A stretch of DNA of 17,094 bases from Thermomucor indicae-seudaticae (GCA_000787465.1 JSYX01000698.1:1-17094); one strand, 5' to 3'. Counted from the stretch's first letter, positions 1 to 9,284 are shown. A program made the numbers and translations. The notes: a model not told the origin generated them from the letters alone.

Positions 1-169
1 ATGTTTACGGACTCGTTCCGGTATCAGACTGAAGTATTATGCGCTGGACATTGTGAATGCAACGTTCTGCCCGATGAAGACATCTCTCACTTTTGAAGCT
101 CCGAGGCATCTTCAACGACGCTTTGGGCAAATCTGAACCTTTCCTTAGGTTACTGCAGAATTAAACATA
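1..169. other. Upstream flank of RPB11, no firm gene
   Basis: This stretch lies before the RPB11 start codon. A plus-strand frame is open from position 1 to a TGA at 109-111 and would encode about 36 residues. It could be the tail of a gene entering from the left, or chance. I recognise no motif in it. The RPB11 promoter must lie here; I see no clear TATA element. Confidence 0.3.
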
Positions 170-848
170 ATGAACGCACCCGATCGATTCGAACTCTTTG
201 TTATTCCTGAAGGCAGGAAAAAGTATGTTATGGGGGATTTTATATAAATAAAAGAAAGCAGTAGTACCAAACGATGTTGCTGTTAATGTCTCCAGGGTCG
301 AGATGGAGCTCGACAAAAAAATTCCCAATGCTGCCACGTTCAAGATAGAACGAGAAGATCATACTCTTGCCAACATGCTACGAACGTAAGACAGTTGAAT
401 GCATACAGCATTAGCCGGCTTCTGACGATGCTGTGGTTTCTTTTTCCTTCCTAGACAACTGCTCAAGGACCCACGCGTATTATTTGCGGGCTACAAAGTC
501 CCTCACCCACTTGAGCACAACTTCTTAATCAAGATCCAGACCGTGCAAGGGGTTCCACCGAGTCAGGCATTGAAAGACGCTACTTCAGAACTGATTTCAG
601 AAATCAACACCCTCAAGAACAAGTTTGAGATGGAAGTGATTCGCCACCGTACGTTTGAGGATGCAAGGGCGGTCGAGCCACCCGTCACTGCCACCACCAC
701 CAACAACAATAACTACGAGCCTTCCGAGAACCCTCTGCCACCATCACCACCGGCAGCACCGTCGCCACCGGCAGCACCCGCATCGCCAGCAGCACAAGCA
801 CCACCTGCATTGGACGGCTCTCAACCAGGCATGGACGTAGAATTTTAA
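170..848 (+). CDS. RPB11: DNA-directed RNA polymerase II subunit RPB11
   Basis: Three exons (170-222, 296-385, 455-848) with GT-AG introns of 73 and 69 nt give 178 residues. The start MNAPDRFELFVIPEG and the later KDPRVLFAGYKVPHPLEH are hallmark RPB11 sequences. RPB11 forms the alpha-like heterodimer with RPB3 that nucleates assembly of RNA polymerase II in the nucleus. The conserved alpha-motif core ends near residue 110. Known RPB11 proteins are usually about 115-120 residues, so the roughly 65-residue C-terminal tail is unusual: it has a TTNNNN stretch, then alternating Pro/Ala/Ser and an acidic end. The tail is in frame with no gap, in the same exon as the core. The gene converges with SCP2 downstream. 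Identity is certain; both junctions are supported by phase and motif continuity. Confidence 0.95.
742..777 (+). repeat. Imperfect 18-bp tandem repeat coding Pro/Ala tail of RPB11
   Basis: Two near-identical 18-bp units (742-759 and 760-777) share the core CCACCGGCAGCAC. Degenerate CCN/GCN codons continue to about 812. They encode repeated SPPAAP blocks in the C-terminal extension of RPB11. This looks like local codon-repeat expansion. Confidence 0.7.
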
Positions 849-1090
849 CATGCAGATCAGAAGAAGTGTCATTTCTGCCATGATACGCTGACGCATACAC
901 GCTCACGAAAACGACATTTATATATATATACACGCATAACGCTAGTGCCACCCTGACATTTTGCATTTTGTTACATGTACGATTATTTGGATCATGAAAG
1001 ACGCAACAGCAAAACCCTTTCGCAGGAAGTGGGGCATAACACAGTTTATTCCAAGAAGGGGCAGAAAAATATAAAAGGATCCTCCTTCTT

Positions 1091-1730
1091 TTATAGCTTG
1101 GATTTGTTCGTGATCGCCAAGAGCTGCTCGTTCTTCTTGATAAAATCAATGGCACGCTGCGTTTTTTTTTTTCCAAACAGTGTCAATGGAGGGCTCCTAT
1201 AGACTGAAATAGGTTTTCTTTACCTCTCTGCCGCCAGCCTTTTCAAAAACCTCTTCCAATCTTTGAGCCAGAATAAGGTCACCGCGTACCTTGATTTTGC
1301 CAGTCATGTAGGCCTTGACTCCGGTCATACTAAAGAAAAGAATTGATCCAGTTACCCGTCGAGTACTCTAGTTGTGTGTTTCTTTTTTACCCTCCAGTAA
1401 TAAAATTGACAAGATCACTATCTTCGACCTGGATTTTGACCGTGCGCACCTTTCCCTTTGTGGAGCTACGCGCCTTTCGCTCGTTGTCTGTAATGAGCGG
1501 CATCACCTGGTTACCTTGGAAAAGCAAGTACCTTGGGGGGGGGGAAAGTTGAGTTTGAGGTATGAATATGAATCGAGTTCAAAAACTTACCAAGTCGCTG
1601 CCGGCTTTCTTTTCTTGGTCACGGTAATAATAAAAAGACCTTTGATGTTTGGCCATAAACTCTTGTCTTCAAGCAATTGTCGCTCGAGTTCAGGAAGCAT
1701 CAAATCACTGGCGAGTTTGAAATCGACCAT
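1091..1730 (-). CDS. Peroxisomal SCP2 sterol-carrier domain protein
   Basis: Four exons on the minus strand (1591-1730, 1391-1531, 1224-1329, 1091-1156) join in phase to give 150 residues. The product matches the SCP2 fold: a strand GLFIITVTK, then ATWYLLFQGNQVMP, EDSDLVNFITGG and MTGVKAYMTGKIKVRGDL. SCP2 domains bind and move sterols and fatty acyl-CoAs. The last three residues are SKL, a canonical PTS1 signal, so the protein should enter peroxisomes. Length is close to stand-alone fungal SCP2 proteins. Intron oddities: an 11-base G run sits just upstream of the first acceptor in gene sense as C's, and a run of ten A's precedes the last acceptor. The start at 1730 is chosen because MVDFKLASDLMLPELE begins the domain; an upstream in-phase exon is possible (see 1888-1947). 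Confidence 0.9.
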
Positions 1731-1887
1731 CTCAATGGCAACAACAACAATCAGGCAGAAAAAAGCTAGAGGGGAAAAAAGAAAAAGTAGCGCCCGGGTG
1801 CGTAATACTTGAATTGCATAAAAGTGTGGGGAAAGTTTATATGAACATGTGAAATTTGGGCGCGCCCATGATACTTTCAACACTTAC

Positions 1888-1947
1888 GATTGATGTCCCA
1901 AGTAACGAGAAAGAGAAATGGGTCCCATTTAAAGCAGTATCTGACAT
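1888..1947 (-). other. Possible 5' exon of SCP2
   Basis: On the minus strand, an ATG at 1947 opens exactly 20 codons (MSDTALNGTHFSFSLLGTSI) ending at a perfect GTAAGT donor at 1887. The exon is phase 0 and would join in frame to the SCP2 start codon at 1730 through a 157-nt intron. That intron is more than twice as long as the others here, and the SCP2 domain appears complete without it. It may be a 5' UTR exon, an alternative N terminus, or chance. Confidence 0.3.
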
Positions 1948-2274
1948 GTTGTCAGTTGGGGTTAGGAATATAAACAACAGGGTATCAGGTAGCCCCTTCT
2001 CCATATACACATGGATAGAGAGATACATCGGGTAGCATCACATGAGAAAAGTGCAACAAAACGAAACGCGTCGTATGAGAAAATCAAGTTCCTCCTTGAA
2101 CCTTTCGGGCAAATGGCTTGATGTATTAGACTGCATAACCTTCCCAGAAGATCATCTACTTTACTGGCTTTATCTTGTTCATTTGTCCCGATGTAATCTC
2201 ATTCTCATGCCATGAGAAAGAAGGCAAAGACACATACAGTGGCACAGAGCATCTTTTGCGCGTAATAAAACGAG

Positions 2275-2280
2275 TTTATT
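2275..2280 (-). terminator. AATAAA polyadenylation signal for SF3A1
   Basis: TTTATT on the plus strand reads AATAAA on the minus strand, 23 nt past the SF3A1 stop codon. Position and sequence fit a poly(A) signal. Confidence 0.55.
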
Positions 2281-2303
2281 TACTGTAGATTATTAATAGA
2301 AGT

Positions 2304-4851
2304 TTACTTTTTGCCCTTGTCCTTCAAGCCCAGGGCAAGCGTAGTGCCATCCATTATGTTGTAGAACTGAAGACTCTTGCTGTTATTCAGCACAGTGTTC
2401 GTGCCCAATGTAATTTTCTGTTTGCCGGCGGGCATGCCTAACTGTGATGCAATGCGATCTTTGACGGTTGACACGAGCGTATTGAGTGGTAGATCAGAAA
2501 GAGTAATCGTTTGACCATTAAGGTTCCATTCTGGCTTATCGGGCATGTTTGGAGTAGTAATGTTGATGGAAATAGTGGGCTGTAAAGAAAGGAAGAGTTA
2601 GTCATGCTTAATCCTTTACAACGCTTTACTAGAACACATACTGTCGGCGGAGTCCAGTCGGCTTCGTTCTGTTGAGTATTGTCAAGTCGCGCTCGTTTGG
2701 CATCAGTTTGACCTTCAGCTTCTCCCTCAGCTTTCCGTACACCGTCAACCGTTCCTGGAGCCGGTACGCCGTGCTGAGGAGCAGTCATCGGTGGCATGGG
2801 TGGTTGCATATACATGTTTGGAAGTTGATTGTTGAAAGCGCCAGGTGCACCAGGCATAGGAACTGACGCTGCTTGTGGTGGCGCACTATAATAAGCCTGA
2901 GGTGCTCCTGAGACGCTGGGTTGTGATGCATACGCATTCGCAGATGTATCGACAGGCTCTGTTCCTGGTATGCGAGGACCGTATGTTTCGCTAAACAGAA
3001 AAACGTTATACAACTGAACCAAATAGAGTACAAGGTAGTTCACTTACTTTGTGAGTCCTTTGCTTCGGTGTATTGCTGCAATCTGTTCTTCGATACTCGT
3101 ATTCTGCGCTGCTCGTTGTGTCGCCAAACTGATAGTGGCAGAATGTCCGTCCCAAATGACTCTTTCTTTCTTCCTGGCTTCTTCCTCTGCTTGCTGGATC
3201 TTCTTTCCAATCTCTGTTTCCTCTGTGCCAAAGATGTCTGATCGGTAACCCGAAAAGTTCTTCAGGATCTTTGCCACATCAGTGCCCTCCTGCAACAGGT
3301 TACTGTCCTTCTTCTTGGCTTCGGCCGCCAGCTTCTGCTCTTTCCACTTGGGATCTAGCAATTCAATACGCATATGCTCGTCCATCTCCGATACAGGAAT
3401 TGGTTCACCACATCGTGGACAGATCTGTGTAGGCTCCTGTGTCTTTTGAGGCGTGGCACCCAGAATCCTGGGCTTGTAATCAGTTCGAATTTTGAATGGC
3501 GCATTCGTATCAGGGATGCTGATCTGTGGCGCTGCAGGCTTGGGAGGTTCTTCTTCCTTTTCGCTTTCTTCTTCCATGTCTACATCCTCAATCTAATTTC
3601 CTTTAGTGTCAAAGACAACAAGTCTACAGAGCTACATTGTATCATCATCGCACTTACATCCATTTCCATGTCGCCAGCCTTCTCTTCTTCTTCTTGCATC
3701 GTCTCTGCCATGGCATTCATCCTCTTTTGTGCTAGCGACATATTCTCCAATTCGGACAGACTCATTGGCGGCGGCAGTTCCATTTGTTCGTCTGCCTCAG
3801 TAAACTCAACCGTCTCCACAACCACAAAGTCATGCCAATCAATGCTCGCATATGCCACTATACGACGGTGTGAGTAAACGCGAGTTCGGAAACAGCTGGA
3901 TAATGTTAAAAACTTACGTCGCTCTTTCTCTTCCTCATCTTCCTTCTTTTTCTTCTCTGCTTCCGTCCATGCAACCCATTCAACACGCTCCTTGACACGA
4001 TCCAGGATACGATACTTGTTGTTTACATTCTCTTTCAATTTCTCTTTAATGTCTTTTGGCGGCGCAAGCACTTTGGTGTACTGTTGAACAAGTTCTGTAA
4101 AGTACGGGAACAGGCTGTGGGATGGTCGTAGAAAATCAAACTGATAATTTCTCGATTCTCGTTGTGCGAGCTGGTTGATGAATTGTCGACCGTTACGCGC
4201 AGCAAACTGTGCCGTCAACTTCATAATGTCCCTTTAGCAAGCACACGTTAGTCACTCGTGCTACTTTTGCTTCGGTGTATCCAATGGGCACTTACAGATC
4301 CTGGGCTGACATGGCTGGCATATTGGCCGAGAATTCAAATGGCTCTGGCTCTTTGGGTGCTTTGGCTTTCTCGGCTTCTTTTTCTACCGCAGCACCTTCC
4401 TTGTCCGCCTTCTTGGCCACTAAGAAACTTGTGTTAGCAAGAAAAGAAACCAAAACCCGAGCTCTTGCTGTATTGGGCCTTACTCACATTTGCCATTTTT
4501 CCGGACTTCTTCCAATTTGGCTTGGTAATAGGCGTGATAAGGATCGTTTGGATTCAAAAAGCAGAATTTAGGATTGTGCTTTTCATTTTCTCGGATTCGT
4601 TCCTCCAGCTGTGGAGGCTTGTTTGCCAAAAGTTCTGCTGTCCTGTCCGCTTTCTCTGTAAAGCATCACGCCCAGTTAATCTATCAAATTCCAAGAGAAT
4701 GTTTAAATTTTAGGAATGTACCTCGAATGTTGGGTGGTGGGTAAATGATACCAACGATGGGTTTATTTCCTTCCGCAGGTGTAGCTGATCCGATGCCATT
4801 GGGCTGCATGCCAGCCCCCATGGGCGACTGATTTAACATGGCGGTCGACAT
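2304..4851 (-). CDS. SF3A1: Splicing factor 3A subunit 1 (SF3A1/PRP21)
   Basis: Eight exons (4722-4851, 4488-4655, 4296-4419, 3918-4231, 3658-3857, 3048-3592, 2642-2990, 2304-2579) keep phase throughout and give about 701 residues. SF3A1 is part of the U2 snRNP SF3a complex that helps recognise the branch point. Domains in order: SURP1 (about 36-100, GIIYPPPNIR then NPKFCFLNPNDPYHAYY); SURP2 (about 142-195, KLTAQFAARNGRQFINQL and NYQFDFLRPSHSLF); the PRP21 middle region with YASIDWHDFVVVETVEF; an IFGTEETEIGKKIQ block; a Pro/Ala/Met-rich linker; and a ubiquitin-like domain in the last 75 residues ending GLKDKGKK. A CPRC motif near residue 370 precedes EHMRIELLDPKW. The start of exon 6 could be 3592 or 3586. 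The start codon is only 137 bp from the GH8 stop, so the promoter is short or lies within the neighbour. Confidence 0.95.
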
Positions 4852-4988
4852 TGTCGTTTGCAAATGAAAGAAGAAGAGTGCAGACGAACGAACACCTTCC
4901 ACTCAAACGGGAAATACAGTCCTGACCCAGATCATCCAATCAGATTCATTCATTTGCAACTAGAGACTCTATTGATACAAGTGCTGGT

Positions 4989-6403
4989 TCAAAACGGCAC
5001 AGCAGCCTCCAGGACACAAAGCATAGCTATGGTTTCACCAAAATACGTCTTTTCCTGCATAGCATTCATATCCTGCAAGATGTGTGCAAGCTGATTCTGC
5101 CATCCGAGCACCCAAAACAGAAAGCTGACAGGCGCCACGAATGCCATGTCCGTGTAATCCACATAACACTGGCCGTTCAGCTTGTAGCCGGCGCGAACAG
5201 CACAATCACCGTCTGCACACACACCGCGCTGCGCCAGCTGATGAGCGAAAAATTGAGCCTGCGTCTCGAGCACGCCGCGAATGCGGTCATCGCGGGTGAG
5301 CATGTAGTAGTGGCCCAGACGCCAGGGCACGCGGCACGAGTTCCAGTTGTAGTCGCCATCATGCTCGCTTTCCAAGACTTCACCGCGAGCAGGGTAGTAC
5401 AGCTTGGATCCTCGGTCGAGCTTCAAAAAGTCTGCGATCAGTCCGGTCTGTGGATTGAGTGACAATTGGCCATTGACGGTATTGATGATGCTGTTGATGA
5501 CGTTGGCCCATATCTGTTGCCTAGCCGTGTCTTCCTAAATAATATCCGCCACGCTGTCAGCCATGTTCGCGCCTTTCCTTCAGGACAGAAACAACAACAA
5601 TAACTTGCTTGATAGAAAATAAGGTAACCGCTCAAGATAAAATCACTGGGCCGTGTGAGCAGAAAGGCATCGTCGCCGGGGTCAGCCCAATCACCAACCA
5701 GTGGCATATACGTTTCATGATTGAAACAGTGCTCCCAGATACTCGCACAAAGCTCGACGGCTGTGGCTCGGTAGTCGATTTCGCCTTGCGCACCACCGCG
5801 TCCCCAGACCTTGGCGGCTAGAAACAATGCCGTCGCGATATCGACATCACCGTCCGTGGCACAGTTCTGACCACCTTGATCGCCAGGCACGAACTCTCCG
5901 GAAGGCGTTGTCTTTTGTTGCCATCTTATTCCAAAGTAAGCGAATAAGATCCCTCCTCCCAAGGGCTAAAGGGCCGCGAACTTACTGCATGAGCCCCTTG
6001 CTGTTTCGCCACCGCATGAAATAGCGGTACAAGCCTATGCTCTACCCGGTTGGCTTTTCTTGAATTTCCAGCTCAACATATCTCTTTTTTTTGGCTCTTT
6101 ACCATCGAAATCCATTTGGTTTCTCTTTAATACCGAAACAAGCATGCCGTAGCCTGGAATCATTTAGCCTATCTCATTAACTTGTGGCTCGTATTTCCCT
6201 TAACTTACCATGGGCTTCGGAACATGTCATTTCTGGGACATTTTCACTAGGCTCTTTATAGTAAATGTAATAACCGTCTTGGTACGAACGCAGGTACCTT
6301 TTGGGTCGCCCCACATTATTAGCAAGAAACAGTGTGTTTACGATGATCCTTGTTAAACTTGCTTTGTTCGCCAAGCAATGTAGGTTTGCTCAATGGCATC
6401 CAT
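4989..6403 (-). CDS. Glycoside hydrolase family 8 protein (chitosanase/endoglucanase-like)
   Basis: Six exons (6363-6403, 6209-6297, 6103-6153, 5986-6034, 5609-5924, 4989-5534) give 363 residues, the size of a bare GH8 catalytic domain. GH8 landmarks appear in order: YLRSYQDGYYIYY; TCSEAHGYGM with the presumed acid Glu near residue 40; FDGLYRYF; GEFVPGDQGGQNCATDGD with the signature Asp near 101; YNWNSCRVPWRLG near 244-254; DYTDMAFVAPV; and YFGETIAML near the end. GH8 enzymes cut beta-1,4 links in chitosan, cellulose or related glucans with inversion. Chitosan is a likely substrate in a Mucoromycota cell wall, but that is inference. The first and fifth introns need GC-AG splicing. No signal peptide follows the ATG at 6403; a hydrophobic stretch upstream is in frame but has no nearby Met. 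The family assignment is firm; substrate and N terminus are not. Confidence 0.9.
5535..5608 (-). other. GC-AG intron 5 of the GH8 gene
   Basis: The donor reads CAA|GCAAGTTA, the GC-AG consensus, and the acceptor ATTTAG|GAAGAC, with a CTGAC branch-like motif between. It joins LIFYQ to EDTARQQIW in phase 0. A GT alternative (donor GTTATT four bases later, acceptor after GGAAG) also stays in frame but has a much weaker donor. Confidence 0.6.
6298..6362 (-). other. GC-AG intron 1 of the GH8 gene
   Basis: The donor reads ACAAA|GCAAGTTT and the acceptor CCAAAAG|GTACC, with a CTAAT branch-like site inside. It joins AWRT-K to YLRSYQDG in the correct frame. The nearby GT donor (CAA|GTTTAA) does not restore the frame with this acceptor. 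Confidence 0.75.
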
Positions 6404-6504
6404 GGTATAACCCAAAAGTAGAAAAGAGGGAAGAAAGAAAAGAAATAGAGAAAACGGAAATTTTATCCTCCCTCTTTGTGTAGCCACATTGTTGCATTGG
6501 TTGC

Positions 6505-6515
6505 TTGGCGCGAAA
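6505..6515 (-). promoter_or_regulatory. E2F/MBF-like element TTTCGCGCCAA
   Basis: Read on the minus strand this is TTTCGCGCCAA, matching the E2F consensus TTTSGCGC. A second GCGCG lies close by at about 6518. It is 208 bp before the RPL29 start. Short matches arise by chance, so function is unproven. Confidence 0.3.
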
Positions 6516-6657
6516 GGGCGCGTTGCCGATGTTTCAAACCCAGACAGGGTTACAGACCATGCTTGCGATGCTGCCCACAGCTTGGCTCCCCCTCTCGTCT
6601 CAAGTGCGCTGACAGGTATGCAAAAACTGAAACTCTCGATGCAATGACAGGTCAATT

Positions 6658-6677
6658 GGATGGATGGATGGATGGAT
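6658..6677 (+). repeat. GGAT tetranucleotide microsatellite, five copies
   Basis: Five perfect GGAT units lie 36-55 bp upstream of the RPL29 ATG, probably in or near its 5' leader. The repeat supplies the first ATGs of a short upstream ORF. Confidence 0.85.
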
Positions 6678-6698
6678 GAATTGATCGATGCAACGTAA
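6660..6698 (+). other. Upstream ORF before RPL29
   Basis: An ATG inside the microsatellite opens 12 codons, M-D-G-W-M-D-E-L-I-D-A-T, ending in TAA 14 nt before the RPL29 ATG. It matters only if transcription starts upstream of 6660, which the sequence cannot show. Confidence 0.3.
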
Positions 6699-6712
6699 TT
6701 AGGAATTCCGTC

Positions 6713-7025
6713 ATGGCCAAGTCCAAGAACCACACCAACCACAACCAAAGTAAGCTTCAAAAACCCCCAATATTGTACTCTCGCCATGCTAAAACGTAAT
6801 GGCCGTTAGACCGTAAGGCTCATCGTAACGGTATTAAGAAGCCCAAGAAGCACCGTTACCCCTCGCGCAAGGGTGTAAGTGGTTTCACACAAAAAAGGCT
6901 CAATAACAGAAACCGCAATTCACATGCTTTAACATTAGGTGGACGCCAAGTTCCTCCGTAACCAGCGTTACGCCTTGAAGGGCACCGTTAAGGCTCTGGC
7001 TGCTGCCAAGAAGAAGTCTCCTTAA
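6713..7025 (+). CDS. RPL29: 60S ribosomal protein eL29
   Basis: Three exons (6713-6749, 6810-6874, 6939-7025) with introns of 60 and 64 nt give 62 residues. The product begins MAKSKNHTNHNQNRKAHRNG, then KKPKKHRYPSRKGVDAKFLR and NQRYALKGTVKAL, and ends in AAAKKKSP. This is the near-invariant eL29 sequence, a small very basic protein of the large ribosomal subunit. The first intron splits an Asn codon early in the gene, as is common for fungal ribosomal protein genes. An AATAAA follows 35 nt after the stop. The gene is divergent from GH8 and convergent with VTS1. The third-position bias toward C (for example AAG, GGC, ACC, CTC) fits high expression. Confidence 0.97.
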
Positions 7026-7060
7026 GCGCTGCCTTTTCTTTGAAACTGTTCATGTGTTTC

Positions 7061-7066
7061 AATAAA
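7061..7066 (+). terminator. AATAAA polyadenylation signal for RPL29
   Basis: A perfect AATAAA 36 nt past the RPL29 stop codon, in a suitable position for 3' end formation. Confidence 0.6.
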
Positions 7067-7276
7067 CTGACAGCATTCCGGAATGCTCGTAATCAGTAAA
7101 TTTGTCATATTAGCGTCAACATTGGCCATTCATATTGCTGGTGAGGACTACGAGAAACTAAAATGAAGCGACTCGCGCCAAAGGAAAAGCTATAAGGCTA
7201 ACAGAATCGATACCGGAGGTATGGAAGAGTTACAAAGTAAAAAAAAAGGAAAAGACCTATCAAAGGCTCCGTATAC

Positions 7277-9284
7277 TTAGTACGGGATTTTCTACAAAAC
7301 AATAGTGTTCGTGAGCACTCGGAACGTGTAGCATGAATATCGAAAAGAACCTACATTTGCTTCACAGTGTGCTCTGATGTTCTCAAACACTTTGAGCATC
7401 TTTCTTCTGGCACCCAGCGCTGCCACGCCTTTAGCTTGCAAATCTTCATCCGTTAGTTTAATGATATCCTGCCATTTCATAGGTTCAAAGATGGAGTTGT
7501 ATTTGTGAAGCCGAAGAGTTCTGAACCAGGCAGGAACGTCTGATAAGAAGTTCGCCGTCCCAGCGTGAGATTTGGGCAAGGTTTTTGACGACCTTTGTCT
7601 TTTGTTTCCTGCCCTACCTTCAAGCAACTCCATATCCACAGTGTCGGAAGCTTTCTTGTCTCTGACAATTCTGCCATGATTGTAGGATTGCCTAAAGTGT
7701 CTTTTGCCGCCACGGTTGTGATTTCCGCCGTCAACAGACACGTTTGAAGCTTCGCTGTGGTCACTCAGGTAGTCATGCTCGTCGTGGTTCATGGCGTCCG
7801 AAGGATTGAGATACTGTCCGTAATGCCTTTCCATTCCCGGTGGTGGCATCTGCTGGCGGCGACTAAAGGGTGCTGAAGCCGAAGCTGCAGGTATGGGAGA
7901 ATTTGCCCGGCGATGCTTATCGAAAGGAGACAAGACAAGGTTGGCTGAATCAACAGCGGTCGATGATGAGGTAGTGTCCTGCTGACCAGCAGAGCTGAAT
8001 TGTTCGTCAAGTTCGAGAAGCGTGCCTGGTATATTGTTGCGGCCAGCGCGTCGACGTTTGTCCCAACTGGCAAAATCAAGATCGGCGTCAAGTTTCCGGA
8101 AAGAGAGGTCACTAAAATTCATGCCGCTGGAGGACGGTGCCAAAAATGCTTGCATGGAGGCGCGTTTGCTCTTGTCCAACAATTGCGGATCGTCCTTACT
8201 TATATCAAATGACGGAAGCGTCCACAAAGAGATATCCGCTGATTTCGGTCGTTCCGCCGGAGAACTTATTCTTCCCATCGTACTACCAGATCCTGCTGAT
8301 TGATGCGTAGGCGGGTTTAGCCAGCTACTACCAGCCGAGGAGAAAAGGAAAGAAGTGTCGCCTTCGATCACAGATCGTGGGCGATTGCCAAGTCCTAACA
8401 TTTGGTGCTGTCCGGCAGCAGTCGTCGCAGCATTTCGGGGATGAGACAAACGCGCAGTCCTTGCGCCGCTAAGATCGTCCATCAGATTAAAGTTGAGCGG
8501 ATTGTTGCTGCTGTTTAACGGCGTAAACACCCGGCTGTAGTCATCTGCATCTCCTAATGCGAAGGAGTGACGATCGATATTGCTAGTGCCAGCACAACGA
8601 CTGCTTTCCGCGCCTGTGCTTAGCGGCCTCCCGATGTTCGGTCCTGCCGTTGATAGCAGTCGCCGACTTGCTTCCAGCTCTGCCTGAGTCATGGCACTCG
8701 TTAGTTGCGATTGCATATCTATTTATGCACGATGTAAGCGTGTTACAAAATCTTCTTTGCATGAATTGGATGTGCATTATACCTTTCTCTGGATTTGCAG
8801 GTGTCAAAAACGGGTTATGCGGGTCCTTCCTGAGTAGCTGCTGTAAGACACTGATAAAAAACCGTATTTGGACTGGCGAAGAATGCTGAAGAAGGCTGTA
8901 AACAGTAGCAGTTCGCTCTGTTTCCGACAAGCACCGAAACCACTTATCCACATGCTCCAACTCGTCTTTGAAACTCTACGGGCAGTTTATCAATGAATAA
9001 CCTGTGCGTTCGACAACACATCAAGGCAAGTAAATACCGGATCAAGCTTCACGGACGTCATCTCCTCCAGATTGCGCTCGTATTGCTGCAATTCCTCACG
9101 CCAAGAACTCGCCTGGTCAGCTGCAACGCAAAGATCAAGCAAGAATCCTTTGTGAGTCGCCACTCTATAACAAGTACAGCTCACAAATTACAAATCATGT
9201 ACATTCTCGTGACGCTGAATTAGTTGAAGGAATGATTTCTGATCTTGGACGAGATCCTCGTTGCATGAAATCGGATGGGAGCAT
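7277..9284 (-). CDS. VTS1: VTS1/Smaug-type SAM-domain RNA-binding protein
   Basis: Five exons (9203-9284, 9038-9120, 8783-8975, 7355-8718, 7277-7291) give 578 residues. VTS1/Smaug proteins bind stem-loop RNAs through a SAM domain and promote mRNA deadenylation and decay in the cytoplasm. The N-terminal region has SWREELQQYERNLEEM, FKDELEHVDKWF and YSLLQHSSPVQIRFFISVLQ, the conserved helical region of fungal Vts1 related to the Smaug dimerisation segment. A long low-complexity middle rich in Ser, Gly, Asn and Arg follows. The SAM domain lies at about 512-574 (DVPAWFRTLRLHKYNSIFEP, then GVAALGARRKMLKVFENI), with the basic GARRK stretch that contacts RNA in this family. The last exon is 15 nt (KIPY-stop); if the 63-nt last intron is retained, the protein instead ends 21 codons further at 7292. 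Only 108 bp separate the start from the neighbouring crotonase stop. Confidence 0.92.

Larger units (their letters stand above)
1731..2303. other. Gap between SCP2 5' end and SF3A1 3' end
   Basis: About 570 bp with no independent gene that I can support. It should hold the SCP2 promoter and 5' leader on the right-to-left strand and the 3' UTR of SF3A1. A GGGCGCGCCC palindrome lies at 1858-1867. A possible 5' exon of SCP2 is listed separately. Confidence 0.5.
6404..6712. promoter_or_regulatory. Divergent promoter region, GH8 and RPL29
   Basis: This 309-bp region separates the GH8 start (minus) from the RPL29 start (plus). The GH8 side carries a pyrimidine-rich tract just upstream of its ATG (gene sense), common in fungal promoters. 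The RPL29 side carries a GGAT tandem repeat and a small upstream ORF. An E2F-like element lies between. I see no clean TATA box for either gene. Confidence 0.6.

Noticed and set aside
685..1176. 163-codon minus-strand frame across the RPB11 tail
   Set aside because: It is antisense to the Pro/Ala repeat of RPB11 and the SCP2 terminal exon, and its composition (Trp and Arg runs) reflects the complement of coding repeats.
1372..1812. 146-codon plus-strand frame
   Set aside because: It is antisense to SCP2 exons, which have clear homology and correct splice phases on the other strand.
3374..3877. 167-codon plus-strand frame
   Set aside because: Antisense to SF3A1 exons 5 and 6 with no recognisable motif.
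6353..6787. 144-codon minus-strand frame ending in the first GH8 exon
   Set aside because: Its ATG lies inside the first RPL29 intron on the opposite strand and most of it crosses the shared promoter. Only the last 14 codons are GH8 exon 1.
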